A stretch of 64,000 nt of DNA from Thelonectria olida (Eukaryota > Ascomycota > Sordariomycetes > Hypocreales > Nectriaceae): positions 62,001 to 126,000 of the forward strand of contig JAGPYM010000029.1 of NCBI GenBank assembly GCA_020736575.1. The letters run 5' to 3'. The position numbers and the translations under genes were made by a program. Positions 20,793 through 33,100 of the stretch are shown here, in pieces. A model generated the notes under the pieces. It did no database searches and was not told the DNA's origin. It saw nothing but the letters and a program-made list of their open reading frames with translations. Numbering within the stretch: position 1 is the stretch's first letter; each line of letters starts with the position of its first letter.

Positions 20793-23691
20793 TTATGAAT
20801 CAAAGTAATTGCCTTCGGGAACCGTAAGTCGAGTGCATGCTTCAGCCTCACAACCCTGATCTGCGTTGTTTCCAATCCAGTCAATATCCGCGCCGTGGTA
20901 GCTTACAGCGAAGAAGATGACAACAGCGGCGAGAGCGACTCCCGTCTGGAAAGCAGCCGACAGTACATAATTGTACTTTGACCAGAATGCAAGGTATCTT
21001 TTGCGAACTACCACCCAGGACAGCCAACCTGGCACAACCGCCGGCCACATGTACGCCAAGTTATAAGGTGACCAGGTATGACCACCACTGAAAATAACGA
21101 CTGGATGGATCTTGGTGAGCCAATGAGTCCTTGGCAGCTTCCTCGTGGCGTAGTAGTAGATGATTGGGAACGCCAGGCCGACGGGAAAAGCAGCAAGCAA
21201 CGCCGTATACTGAGCGCCCTGACCAAAGACCCTGCGCGGGGCAAGAGATCCGAAAAGAACTGCGGCGGTGAAGTATGACTCAACGCCGGGGCAACTGAAT
21301 TTGTCCTTCTGATCAGTCTCGCAAATGTCGGGAATACGGGTTATCTGAAAGTTCATGACGCCTGTACAAACAAAGGCTGAGACAATGGCTGCAGTTGGTG
21401 GAGTCAGTTTCTGTCCAGGAAAATCCAAAATCTGGTCGACTTACTCGCCACAGTCTGGCACCAGAATGTCTGGCGCTGAGGAATCTTGAGATAGTGGCCG
21501 AGCTTCAAATCGTTTGCAAAGTCAAGTGCATGGGCGACTGTCACGTATCCAAATCCTTTGAAAAAATTCATCTACACTCATTAGCAAGCGCTTTAACCGT
21601 CAGATAGCGGGCTCTTACGGCTAAAGCGTTTCCGGGTTGCCAAGCCCCTCCGATGAATTCAGCCAGGACATTGAATTCGACTTCGATTCCAGTCGTGGCG
21701 AAAATAATCCCAGTGGGAATTGTGAACAAGATGGCGAGAGCAATGCCGAAGAAGACGGTGCCCACGCTGGTATGGGTTGGCCAACCTGCCACTGAGGCTA
21801 TACCGAGTGCAATGCCAACAATCTATAGGGGCCGTAAGTCATATAATCACAATAGCATGAAGAGAAACCGACGTTCAGGATGAGGTACCACCATTCTGGA
21901 ACCTCATGATATTTCTCCATAAGCCTGGTGTGGATGTCCTTGAAACTGTCCACATTGCGCTTCTTTGTGAAGCTCCACCAGAGCGACTTGAACCCAAGTT
22001 TGATGTCGTTCCAGTGGTAGAGGGCAGCATACGAGATGACGGCGCTGTATACGGCGAAGAAGAACATGCTAAAGGTGGTCAGTAACTGATATCTCGATTC
22101 AGCATGTATGACCTACTAATATGTGATTGAAGAGGCAGCAATGTAAACTCGACTGTAGGCTAGGTACTTTGCCTCATCTAGCAATCCATTCTCATCAAGA
22201 ATTGAAGACACGTTATACTTGGAGCCAGTGTTGTCGAACATGGTGTTTGTGTTAATGGGGAGATAGCCAGTGAAGTAAGTGTTGCTCCAGTACATGGCAA
22301 TGATAGTGATTCCACCCAATAGCGTACCAATAAACATGTTCATGGTAACATGGAATGGTACCAGCAGTGGATCGACGTTATAGGTAGCGATGTTCCAGTC
22401 GAAGGTGGGAAGGGGGTTGAATCCAAGGCCTTTTTTCACACCAGTAATGGCAGTCAAGTTGAAGTTGTTAGGAGAGATCCAGGCGAGCCAGTTGAATAGT
22501 GACAGAGCAGAAGCGATATGCTCAGGGAACCAAAACCAGACAAACATGGCACCGAATGCAATTAAGAAGAACTTGTACCGCGACATGGTGTACATCCTCT
22601 TCAGGGGACCCAAGACTGTGGGATTGCCGTTCTCCTCTATCGATAGTCAGTCAGATCAGCTGTTCCGAGTCGTATTCTCCAGACTTACCATTATGCAAAC
22701 TTTGATTGAGGGCGACAGTGGCAAGCGAACGCGGCCAAATGCAGAATGATGGGTAAACCAAGAATCGCCGAGCCAAACCTGCAAGCCCGAATCCCATCAA
22801 GTTCATTGCCAACTATCAAACACAGTCAGTGGCGACACAAAGACATTTTTCGGGATGAGGGACGTACCGAGATACAAATCTGAAATCCAAAGTCGGCCGC
22901 AAATGGCAAGTCAAAGTACTTCTTCAACCAACTCGTGAAGATGATATATCGCGAGTGAGGCAGGCTCGTCGAGACATTGGCCATAATAGAAACCAGCATA
23001 TGTTCTTTCTGGTTGAAATGGCCCGGGTTCAATTTGTGCGCTGAGCCAAACAGCGTAAACTCGCCAATGGGAACCCATCTTTCCCATGCCTTGCCCAGAG
23101 GATACGATAGCAATTGAATAACGGGGGCTTGAATACGAATGGAAGGCTGGCGAACCGAGAACAGCTGGTTGATAAAACTTTGCAGAACGACAAATGTGAG
23201 ACCAATGACCCAGGCTCGAATGGTTCCCGCTGGCGTAGACGGATCGTCCTTGTTGCTCACGACAGCGCGAACCTCGGCGTAAGGGGAATTAATGGTGAGG
23301 AGAGAGACTTCGGTCTTGATGTTGGATATAATATCCCCATGCTTCTCGGGATTCTCGAACAAGGGTGTGTTATCGACGAATGACCGAAGGCGGACGAGGG
23401 ATTCAGGGTTGAAATTGGGATCGTGCTCGTGGAAGAAAAGCAGATTCTCGGCACGCTATCTCGAAGTTAGGACGGAGAGTATTTTCGGCGTGGAGCTGGT
23501 GATAGATGGTTCACCTTCTTAGCTTCTGCTAAATCGAGAGTGTGGCCATACTCTTGCGCTTCGAGAACCTCATCCGGGGTCGCTCCAAGTAATGTTGCTG
23601 TATCTGTTATGGACTTCGTGGCCACATCATCGGGTCTCTCTGCCGCCTGGATGCTATCCACTGCGGCGGCTTTCTCCGGAACAGCGCTCAT
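20793..23691 (-). CDS. Oligopeptide transporter, OPT family
   Basis: This is a proton-coupled importer of small peptides or peptide-like compounds in the plasma membrane. Eight exons are read: 23691-23515, 23455-22868, 22812-22689, 22636-22117, 22068-21873, 21822-21619, 21571-21445 and 21388-20793. All seven introns are 47-60 bp GT-AG and frame is kept throughout, giving 843 residues, the usual OPT length. The OPT signature NPGHFNQKEHMLVSIMAN and the second signature LKIPQRQTFWCQ are present. About 14 hydrophobic segments follow a hydrophilic N-terminus (MSAVPEKAAA). Typical late blocks are RRVFGQGAQYTALLAAFPVG and GHTWSPYNLAYMWPAVVPGW. No lesion was found, which contrasts with several decayed neighbours. 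Confidence 0.94.
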
Positions 23692-25237
23692 CCTGAGGGG
23701 ACGTAAAGAGCAAAATGTCGAGCGGAAGATATTTGATGAGATTCCCAGAATACTGGGAGCTCCGGAAAGCGCAACTATATAGTCAATCTTCCGAGAAAGA
23801 CGTCGCAACGATGCGGCCGCTCTTCGGACGGCCCGATCAACTCATGCAATTCAAGTGGATAATGATTCCTTGGCGTAGGTCTATAAAGAGTAAGTCATGG
23901 CGCTCATCTCGGACCTTGATACCTGTTTGTACGATGCAACCCATGCCTTGCCAAGCTGCTATCCGATTTACGTCGATGTAGTATGTATTGCTCACGCTAT
24001 GAGAGACCTTTGGGGCTAGTTGGAAATGCCAATTCACCTTCTCAAAAGGGATAACAGCTGTGCGTACCCGAGGTGTTGTTAGAGAATATGTTGGGGCAGG
24101 CACGCTTTGAGATGACATACGAATAGACGCGTGGCCTTGAGAACATTCGACCTCGTTATCGTATTAAATATACTGTGCGCCTAGGGAGTCTCAGTCCCCA
24201 TGCGCAATAAGTCTCTTCTGTCATGCTCGAAGCCTTCGTGTCCCTGGTAACACGGGCAGTTTGTACTATCCGGCCCTCTCTCAAAGTATAACGATATTTT
24301 CTTCCTCCAAGTTAAGCTTAATTGTTCCTCTAATTCTGTTTGCCCCTGCGAGTAAAAACTCTGTCGAGGGCATTGCGCAATCACGAATGACAAGAACAAA
24401 TCGACATTTAAGTCGTCGATTGCGTGCTTGTAAAGTGGATTCTTCATAGGATAAAGGACTCAATCTGTTTTCATTACGTCGTCGGCCCGGGGGCGCCTCC
24501 ATTTAATAGACTTTCTCCATATGGCGAGCTCGAACCCTTGTGAAGATGAAGAAGTATTATCCTCCTGGGCCTAAACAGAGCGCTATGCGTCCAACTGTAC
24601 CGTGTGGGATCGCTGTCTGAAGACGAATCCGGGCAATGTTCCCCGGCGGCGCTATGACTTTCAATCTGACATGAGGCACAATCTACAATTATCTATGGCT
24701 TTAGCTACCAAAGTCGGTGGTAGGAAACGCCATTCCAGCGCCTCGACTTATGATGGGCTAATAGCCTAATCCATAGGACCTCAAGGCGAATACACGCTGC
24801 GGACATCGTCTTGAGATTTGGCGAATCACGACACAACCACTTCGAGTTTTTAGCAACTGTTTTGTCTCGTTGGCTCAAATCAACAAATCCGGTCATTACT
24901 TCCGACTTTGGGCTCTCAGAGACCCGAACGATATAGTCTCCAGCAACGAGGCTGTTGAGAACGACGAGGTAACGTATGGCGAGAGAGCGGTTCGGGGCTG
25001 CTATATCACGCGAACTCTAGGGCATGGATTCCTGCTTCGAACACCATTGAAAGATTCAAAGGCGAGAACGGAGTCAGAGGGAGCTTCAGTGTGTTTTTAA
25101 AATAAAACTACTGATTCTGGTTCAAAAGCTGGCCGACCTAAGCAGCATTCTCTCCCTCCTCCTCCACTATCGGCCTCTGTCCGTATACAACATAACTGCT
25201 AACGTTAGTCGAGTAATTAGACGCCGTAGTCCAGCAC
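23692..25237. other. Intergenic interval with one doubtful small ORF
   Basis: A minus-strand open frame at 23837-24118 encodes 93 residues (starts MSSQSVPAPTYSLTTPRVRT). It begins with ATG and has balanced composition but no recognised domain, so it is only a possible gene. The rest shows short unsupported frames. Confidence 0.3.
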
Positions 25238-26580
25238 TCACATCTTCCAATAGGCGTGAATTTGAGGGTTCCTCAGTTCCTTCCTGACCTCTGCGCAGAG
25301 ACTTAGAACCTCGTCCTTGGACCAAGACAGCACTCTGGTGAACAGGGCAAGGCTAACCCCCTCTAGTCCGGCGTTGAAGTTTGCGAGGTTCCATTTCCCA
25401 ATCTCTTTTAACTTCTTGTCTTGCGGCCAGCTGCTCGTCGGCCATCGGTAGATTGTCTCTTCGATGCCTTGGAAGCCTGCTCGCTGCAGAATGTCTTTGT
25501 ACTGGTCTGAGAAGCCGAGAGGCCGCCCAAGCTGTTTAGACGCCTCGATTAGCCCCTTTTGCCACTTCATGACTGGGGAAGTTTCGGGGTCAAGGCTGTT
25601 GTCGTCACAGAATACTGGAAGCTGGATGTCCTGAATTTCATACCAGCCCCCTGGGCTTAATCCTCTGCAAAACGCGGTAAGAGACTGCTGGGCCAATGCC
25701 AATTGGGTGAATGAACGTACTCGTAAGCCTTTTTCGCCATGGCCTCGGGCTTGGCGAAACTTCCCGTCATCATACGGGAAAAGATAAAGTCAAACGGAGT
25801 CTTCCAAGTCCATTCTTTCTCAAGATCATCAATCTCAAAGATACAGTTTGGCGGAACGCTAAGAGCGAGTCAGTGTCTAGAGGCGGTACTGGGGCAATGG
25901 TAGTCTCACAAAGCAGGCTGAATGGGGCTGAGATCAACACCGATGACCTGCCAACCTTGTCAGTCCATCTTGACCAAGCTCGGTGCATGGGTAGTACCTC
26001 GGCGTCCGGGTGTTCGTCAGCTACGAATCTGTCAGCATCTTCAAGTTGAGTTTCGCTGCAATTGACAACTTACCAAAGTCGACAGCCCAAATCCCGGTGC
26101 CCGTTCCCATGTCCAGCACACGCTTGGCAGTAGCGACACCTGGATTCAAGGCTTGTTTCCCGTCGAGAGTGATCAAGTATAAATGGTTTTGCAGATCTAG
26201 CCTGTCGTTCTCTGCCTATACTACTGGTCAACATGATTTTCTTTTGTGCGTGATTGAGACTTGCATCATCGTTTGGGTACACGTATTCTTTGCCCTATTA
26301 ACAAGTGAATCTGGCGACATGACATGGAAAACGTACTCCCTTCACTCATACGATGGTATGTGCGCCCATTCTCTTGTGCGAACTGGAGAAGGCTTGATCG
26401 AAGCGAGGACGTCGAGGGCTCCTCCAGTGGCTACACGAGCGTTAGCTGCAAAAACTATCACGGTCATCCAAGTCATACCACTTCGAGAGCGGAATCAAAG
26501 TCCGGATCCACAGCCTAAGTGCCATCAGCAGTGGTACAATCACCTCGTCCTGATATTTGCCTTACGATTTGCTCCTGCAT
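25238..26580 (-). CDS. SAM-dependent methyltransferase, UMTA/LaeA-like
   Basis: This is a class I methyltransferase of the group often found near secondary-metabolite genes. The substrate is unknown. Nine exons are read: 26580-26566, 26514-26479, 26430-26337, 26287-26265, 26215-26074, 26020-25998, 25947-25910, 25858-25721 and 25664-25238. The introns are 48-56 bp and frame is kept, giving 311 residues. The fourth intron (26216-26264) starts with GCAAGT, a GC-AG intron. Motif I reads VLDMGTGTGIWAVDFADEHP, followed by EVIGVDLSPIQPAFVPPNC and FIFSRMMTGSF. Upstream blocks QENGRTYHRMSEGKYVYPND and ENDRLDLQNHLYLITLDGK match the family. LSPGGWYEIQDIQLPVF is the usual motif after the Rossmann core. 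No PKS or NRPS gene lies in the window, so a cluster role cannot be claimed. Confidence 0.92.
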
Positions 26581-26977
26581 GATGGGCGAGACTTGCCTCA
26601 AGCACAACTGTGCAAACAGCAGGTGGAAAAGGAATGGTAAGAAGATGAAGCGGGGAAGGTGATCATCCCGTGGTTCATGGTGCTTGTCTATATTTATGTC
26701 ACTTTCTTTGTGGATGCCGGTTGGTTCTATGCGGACATTATCCCGCTGTAAAACAAGGGTACACAGATTCTCATTCGGTCTCGGGTCTGCAAATACCAAA
26801 AGCGGACTGATCGTCCGGGGTTTATGGCACGATTATGTTGCAGCCGATTGGGTCTCATTCTCCGTGCTGGTTTGTCTCGTGTTATGAAATAAATTAGGAA
26901 GGTCGACGTTTCTGGAACGAAGAATAGCAGAATCTATGGCCCGCATTAGCCCAGTCCCTCTGACTTGGTCTTCATTG
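26581..26977. other. Short interval upstream of the methyltransferase
   Basis: This probably contains the methyltransferase promoter. No gene or motif is recognised. Confidence 0.35.
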
Positions 26978-27370
26978 TCAACCAACATCCATGGCAAGCG
27001 TGACCCCAACAAGGACCAGGTTTACGCGGAACAGAAGGTTATGCTTGGCTAGGCCGTTTGAAATGAGGTTCTTTTTGACAATATAGATAAAGTAGAAGTT
27101 GAGCGTGATGTCTACTATTGCAAATATGACCTTTTCAACTCGATCCCAGATTTTGTTGATGTCGATATATCGCTGGCTAATCTGCAACCGGGCAGGTACC
27201 CAGATGCAGATAACACTAGTATTGACGGCAAGAAGGATGCCGAAGCAAGTCACCTTGAGCTTCGTTGCGTCAGGCCGGGCGACCATGAACAGGCCCAGGC
27301 GGTTGATGATGATCTGGACGAGACATTGTACTTGGATTGACCAGCAGACGGCTAGGGCGATTCAGTAAGA
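26978..27370 (-). pseudogene. Fragment of a fungal multi-helix integral membrane protein
   Basis: The minus strand reads AVCWSIQVQCLVQIIINRLG, then CIWVPARLQISQRYIDINKI, WDRVEKVIFAIVDITLNFYF and IVKKNLISNGLAKHNLLFR. This pattern (WVPARLQIS...IWDRVEK...DxxLNxYFIxxVK) is common in fungal seven-helix proteins of the rhodopsin-like or SAT4-like kind. The frame ends early at a stop after LAMDVG, and upstream of AVCW the frame closes within 20 bases, so the first two to three helices and the C-terminal tail are missing. It abuts the start of the UNC93-like gene on the other strand. I read it as a remnant, although an unnoticed exon upstream is possible. Confidence 0.55.
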
Positions 27371-27388
27371 TCAGCTAGAGAAACTCAC

Positions 27389-28798
27389 GTGGGCTGGGTT
27401 GAAGACATACAGACGGAAAAGAAGTATTGGAAGCTCGGCGGGATGACAGCCAAAAAGTACAGCCAGACTCAGAATTTCATCTCCGGCGTCATCCTCTTCT
27501 TGACAGTCGGTATCTATCTGGCTATCCTCGGCCTCGGGGCTGGTGGTGCTCAACCTTCGTCAGCACATGTGACTACGACAGCACATGCTACTCTCTATGC
27601 CGTCTTTATCTTTGCTGGATGTTTTGGAAGCACTTCTGGGAGGTGTCATTCTCGGTATCTCAGCAGGATACATCCAGTTTGCATATGCAGAAGAGAAAGA
27701 GAAAGGATCTTACATTGCCTGGCAGCTCTTCCTCCTGTCCGTGGGCTGCGCAGTCGGGGCTGTCGTCGTGTTTCGCATCACCAAGGACATCAAAACACTG
27801 TCCGGTGTGCCACCTCGGTATACGCCACCTTTATTGTCATCATGGTGTCTTCGGTCGTAGTCAGCCTTGTCTGCATCCTTCCGTCGGACAAGATTGTTCG
27901 AGAGGATGGGACGCATCTCGCGCACTTCACCACGACCGACTTCCGAACCGAAATCAAGGGATGCCTGGCACTTCTCAAGGACGGTCGAATTCTGCTGTTG
28001 ATTGTGCCAATGGCGGCTACGGAAATGTCCTCTGCATTGATTCCGACCCTGACAGCCCACCCCTTCAACCTGCGAACGCGGTCGTTGAGCGCTCTCATCA
28101 ACTGGACCATCCAGATACCCGCGATGGTACTCTTCGGGCTGGTTCTTGATAATAAGCGATACACCTGCCGCGTCCGAGGAGCGATGGACTTGACAATCTC
28201 CTGCGTCATTGTCCTGATTGGTTGGGGACTTACACTAGCCTTCCAGATCAAACACATCAAGCGAGAGATCGGCAGCCCTGCCTGGGATTGGACGTCGACA
28301 ACTTACGTTAAATACTTTTTTGTCATCTTCTTCACCGGAGTTGCTTATGCCATTGACCAGATGACGGTCTTGTGGGTTATGAGTGCTTTGAGCAACGAAC
28401 CGAAGCTGCTTGCGAGATACGGAGGCTTTTTCAAGGGCATGTTGAGTGCTGGATTGGCCATTGCATTTGGGCAGGAAGCTGGAGGAGTTTCCTACTTGTG
28501 AGTCTACTTTGTCTTTACAAGGTGTCTTATGATCAAACGCATATGCTGACCATCTGCTTCCAGGGGACAAACTCTCACTCAGACTACCATGCAGGCAGTA
28601 TCTTTCCCAGTCATGTTCTATCTTGTTCTCGAGCATGTATCTGACACCAACTACTTTGCCGAGGAGGGAGTGATTCCTCCCCAGGAGGTTCAAGACTTTG
28701 CTGCGAAGGGTGATTTTGGTTTCGTGCCAGGGGACGCTCCAATTGAAGACGTCAACGATAAGGCGGTGGGTGGTGACGGGAGGGCGGCCTTTGATTGA
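27389..28798 (+). pseudogene. UNC93-like (DUF895) transporter with two frameshifts
   Basis: The product resembles fungal UNC93-like MFS proteins. The first part (YSQTQNFISGVILFLTVGIY, then LGAGGAQPSS and ATLYAVFIFAGCF) is in one frame. The next block (EALLGGVILGISAGYIQFAY, EEKEKGSYIAWQLFLLSVGC) is in another frame from about 27625 to 27810. The first frame then resumes (SVYATFIVIMVSSVVVSLVC, SDKIVREDGT). So two compensating indels are present, and the segment expected between FAGCF and LLGGV is also short. An intron (28498-28563) joins VSYL to GQTLTQTTMQAVSFPVMFY, and the C-terminus DTNYFAEEGV is normal. The first ATG in frame is 27443. Read as is, translation yields an unrelated stretch in the middle, so it is probably non-functional. 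Confidence 0.7.
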
Positions 28799-29536
28799 AG
28801 TAGTTACATCTAGTGGTTTTTTGCTGGCCATTATACACAAACGTTATCCGGTGCTCAAGGGGACACATATAGTAGCAACGGTGACCAGTTCATTACACTG
28901 AGCATAAATTTCATCGACAAATCCTACCCAATATTAATTCAGGGACAGGTCTTGCGAGACCTGATCAAACACAATCAAATCAGTATTACCGATGATTTCC
29001 ACCTGTGTCGTTTTGGCGCAGAATGTTAGCAAGTGGCGGAGATTAGACAGTGTGATATTGGATGGCTCACCGTCCGTACTTGACAATTCATTGGCCCTAG
29101 TCAGCGACCTCACTGGGCCATGTGGGCGTGAGACAAGGTTTACCTCGTATAATATAAGCATCTTGCGTAGACCTCGTCAATACTACATAATACTGGGCTT
29201 TGTAGTTCATTGCCATCAGCTAGAGAATTGATTTCGAGATCGGCGATTGATCCGGCGCGTCATCCGACAGATGGAAACGAACCAGGCCGTGAGATAAACC
29301 TGGTCAGCATGTGGTCCCTGTTGGCCAGTTCAGAGTGCTCATGCAGAAGAAGAATGATTGAATACTGTCGCCACGGAACTGCCTCGACAAGAATCGAAAC
29401 GCACAACATTTGAGCCGACTGTTGAACCTTTACCAATTCCCCGCGTAGATTAGCGAACGACTCTTAGATATACCTCAGCCTAGCAATCATCAACGGCAGG
29501 CAGAGATTAGAGATGTGTGGTGATTATGCCTTTATT
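28799..29536. other. Gene-free interval
   Basis: No gene, repeat or regulatory motif that I can support. Confidence 0.35.
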
Positions 29537-29728
29537 CTAGAAAGTCACCCCTGGATTGGTAAAGAAGATGCCGTTTGCAAGCGAGATGAGCTGGCCTGGT
29601 CCCGGTGGCTCGTTGCTTCCGCGAGCAACAAAGAGATGGATAGGAGAGCAGGGAAGCTGTCGACTCTCCAGAGCCGATCGCTCTATTGGAGAGGAAGCAG
29701 CAGGTGACATAATAGTCTTCAGACACAT
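29537..29728 (-). pseudogene. N-terminal remnant of a cutinase/acetylxylan-esterase-like protein
   Basis: The minus strand encodes PIHLFVARGSNEPPGPGQLI followed by SLANGIFF. This is close to the first strand-loop block of the cutinase/acetylxylan esterase fold, where the VARGS/ARET segment precedes the catalytic part. The open frame ends at 29537. I cannot find the nucleophile motif GYSQG or any later block downstream on that strand. Only a short piece of the gene therefore seems to remain. Confidence 0.45.
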
Positions 29729-31107
29729 GGTGTGTGAGGGAGGGTTTGAATTTCTAAAAGAAGTGTTTGTAGGGATGTAAAAGTGAGGACTTGTTTGTAA
29801 ATTGTTAATTGTTAAAAATTGACGACGCGATGAGATTATATCTTTCCATTGTTGCAAACTTCCTGCTAGGCCACGATACCGATGTGAGCTCTTGATACGT
29901 GCCCCTAGGATTTACATCCTGATCTCCACCAGGTTGAAAGACCAAGGGTGTGCTGACAGCGTTGACATGCGGGGGAAGACGAGCTATGGCACGGCTGAAT
30001 GTCGAGCTCGGGGCTAATGCAGAGTTCCAAGCCATTTCAGGAGTTGAGTGCCTAGAAGAGGCGTCATGGGCGTCCGGTTATGAGTCTCGATGCTTGATTG
30101 CCCCGCGTGACGGCGATCACCAGGGCCGACCTGGTTAAGTCTGGCCCTACGGGTACAGACCTGCCTACTTCTCTCTAGTTTGGGCACCAACTTCGCGCGG
30201 GGAATAGCCACAAAGTTTCTTCAGTTCCCTGGGCTAATGAGCAAGTCGATACATCCCCAGCTTCCCCAAAGATGCACTTTTCGTCAGCATTCGGTGATGC
30301 TCCCCTCGTACGATCCAGAAGCCTTGATGCCCCTGGCAGGGATGAAGCGGCGAAAGCTACTTCAGATTTCTTCTTGAGGGTGTATCCCACGAGTCAGCTC
30401 GGAAAGAACATTCCCTCGGCCTTCGGTTGCATCGATAGATGAGCTGACCGTGGCATCTTGCCGCTACCTAACCAAAGGAGCCCTACAGGGCGACTCTTTC
30501 TGTAACAAAAGCGTTGTTAGTGAGAGTACAACAGGTAGGTTGATTAGAACCATCACCTTGGCTGCATCTCACACAGTCCTTTGCCCTGACATCTTTCTGA
30601 TAGACGCTAGCTGGGAGAGGCATGGCATTGGGGCGAAGGACGGCCCGAACGGTGCTGGCAACTTACGAATAACCCTCTCGAGCAAGCAGCTCATCAGTCG
30701 GCCGCTATCCCACGCACCGCACGACATGAGCGTAGAACAATGATGGGGGCTTCAAGGAACATAACTGGAACCGAGATATTCGTGCTGTAGCAGACGATGG
30801 AGAGTGAGTCGTGTCTTTGCTTGAAGAAAGATGATCGGCTAAATGGTGTCAATATCGTTAACTCGGGCAAGACGTGTTTAGGCAGTCGAATCTCGAGGAG
30901 CACTGAACAATTGAACGGAAACGGTAAAAAAGGCTGTATGTAGCTGAAGCACAGATCAGACAAAGGAACAACGCCATGTTGTATTTTACCCGTCACCCGG
31001 CCAAGGGCAATAAAAGAAGCATGTTCTCTTTGAAAGGACGGTCTAAGAGACTGCAGTCATCTTTCCTGGATAAACACTCTTTAACCAGCGCATAGAAAAC
31101 AGTGGCC
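29729..31107. other. Gene-free interval
   Basis: Short open frames exist on both strands (for example 30450-30743 plus and 30694-30996 minus). None has recognisable domains or convincing splice sites. Confidence 0.35.
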
Positions 31108-32644
31108 ATGCAGTGGAACGGTGTTCGCGCTTGCTTCTTGCTTTTCGCTTGAGTATCCGCAAACCCATCATCGCCGAAGTACAAAAGTTCGCCGATTGTG
31201 GACTTGGGCTATGCTCGTCACAAGGCTGGCTACAATGTAAGTTGAGACCGTCATTTTTCTATACTAGCGAATGTTGTCTTGAATAACTAAGACCAACCCA
31301 TATTTGCTAGGAAACGGGAGACTTTTTCACCTTTAAAAATATCAGGTTCGCCGATCCTCCCCTGGGTCACCATTGTTTCAAACCACCACACGCAGTGAAC
31401 CACACTGTCAATGATGGTTCCCTGGGGTTAAATGCCCTCGGGATTTCCCCGAGTGGTATCTCCAGTCCAGGGCTGACGCAGCTGGAACCGCCCCCCAGCA
31501 ACTGGCTGATAATCTGCTGAAGGATCCAGAGATGTCAGAAGATTGCCTCTTTCTGGATGCGTTTGTCCTTAAAACCTTTTACCGACATACCTCAAAGGGT
31601 CGCATGGCAAGGATGACTGCAAGAAGAAAAAAAGGTTGAGACAGCTTCATGGTCTGGATCTACCGGGGCGGATACGTATTCGGTAGGTTAAGCTCAAGCT
31701 ATTCTAGCCCATACTGTGTGCTCAAGTCGCTACTGTAGGCCAGAAAGACTCCAAGATGTTTGATCCCTCTGGGCTCATTCCTCGATCTCAGAGTCACGGC
31801 GGAGAAGGCATGGTATACGTCGCTGCCAGTTGCCCAAATTTGGAATGAGACGCTCGCTGCAGCCAGCAAGCGGGCTGGCCGACCAGTCCTCAACGGCGCC
31901 GATCTCGCGAGACTCGATTCCAAGACACTACTGCAAGCGAATAGCGATGTTGTTTACAAAGCCAACTACGGAGACTTTGCGTATGGGCTGACCGTTGACG
32001 GAGGCTTTGTACTGGACTATCCTGGCACGTCGCTACTCAAGGGCCACTTCGATCCATCGCCTCATTTGATGCTTGGTCACAACTCTCACGAAGACGACAT
32101 ATTTACGCCGCCCACGATCAATAGTCATGAGACAATTGTGGCCAAGCTTCGCATGTCAATTTATAGCATCAGGGACTCGGCGATCGAGTACATCTTGGAT
32201 GAGCTATATCCGTCGCCGTCCAAGACCAACCTGTACACGACGGAGCACGAACGCATTGCTCTGCTGCTTTCTGAGTATATCTTTGTGTGCAACTCTCGTT
32301 ACCTGGCCACTTCGTTCCGGAACGATACTTGGAACCACCGCTTCCAAGTTGCGCTAGGAAATCACGCTCAGGATCTCGCCTACACATTCTTCGTGAACAA
32401 TGCGAGTGCTGCAGCAAACGTGGATTCGGAACCCGCAGTGTAGATGCCGCTTTTTTTCACCCAATTTGCGGCCAAGAGCAATCTCAACAAACCGGTCTTG
32501 CCCCCACACTGGCCGCACTATGGGAAGGATGCAAAGATTGCTACTTTTGGTAGTGACGGCGCGGGCACAGCGACGGACGACGCTAGGAACGAAAGATGTG
32601 CATACTGGCAGCAGGGCACTTACGCCGCTCAGGGGCAGAAGTAG
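31108..32644 (+). pseudogene. Type-B carboxylesterase pseudogene lacking its catalytic core
   Basis: A signal-like start (MQWNGVRACFLLFA at 31108) is interrupted by an in-frame TGA at about 31150. The frame then continues IVDLGYARHKAGYN to a GTAAGT intron and on to ETGDFFTFKNIRFADPPLG, the normal esterase N-terminus. Later pieces in shifted frames are EMSEDCLFLD and MVWIYRGGYVFG, the oxyanion-hole region. The sequence then jumps directly to the C-terminal part (31760-32443: LTVDGGFVLDYPGTSLLKGH, then HLMLGHNSHEDDIF). The region that should hold the catalytic serine (GESAG) is deleted. The last piece (32444-32644, AAKSNLNKPVLPPHWPHYGK) again needs a frame change. It cannot encode an active esterase. 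Confidence 0.8.
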
Positions 32645-33100
32645 CATTCACATGTAAACAGCCATGAGAACCAGTTTAAGGTTCTTGCAGATCGCCTCGA
32701 GTCTTGACGAGAGTGTCCCCCGAACGATCATCCGGCACGGCTAGCAGGCATGGCAATCAATAGCGCGGAAAGTCGAGGTTTGAAGGAGTCTGGTGAATGC
32801 GGAGAAGCAGTCGGTAGAGGTTCCGATTGGTAGCCAACGCCTCTTACTTTCCACTTCACGGAACCAAGCCCTTTTAGCATTAACCCAGAGGCCGGGAAAC
32901 CCGATGTGCTAAACCGCCACAGCATTCCCCCAGAGTCTTTAAGGCGCATTCTCCCAGTGATTGTTTTACCTCAGTTAGATGATCTGCCTCGTGCTCTTTG
33001 CTCAAGGCTTCTTCTCTATCTATTCGCAACGAGAAACCACCAAGTCGCCTCTTCGCACCGACTAGATGATCCCCTCAATCCCATCTTCCGGCCCGCCACT
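32645..33100. other. Intergenic interval
   Basis: No gene recognised. It should contain the promoter of the following membrane protein gene. Confidence 0.35.

Noticed and set aside
25665..25730. Apparent short intron or frameshift in the methyltransferase before LSPGGW
   Set aside because: A 56-bp intron ending TTTTGCAG restores a normal AYEGLSPGGW sequence. The shorter 29-33 bp options are not needed.
25238..28798. A secondary-metabolite cluster around the UMTA-type methyltransferase
   Set aside because: No PKS, NRPS, terpene synthase or tailoring oxidase is present nearby. The adjacent genes are membrane proteins or relics.
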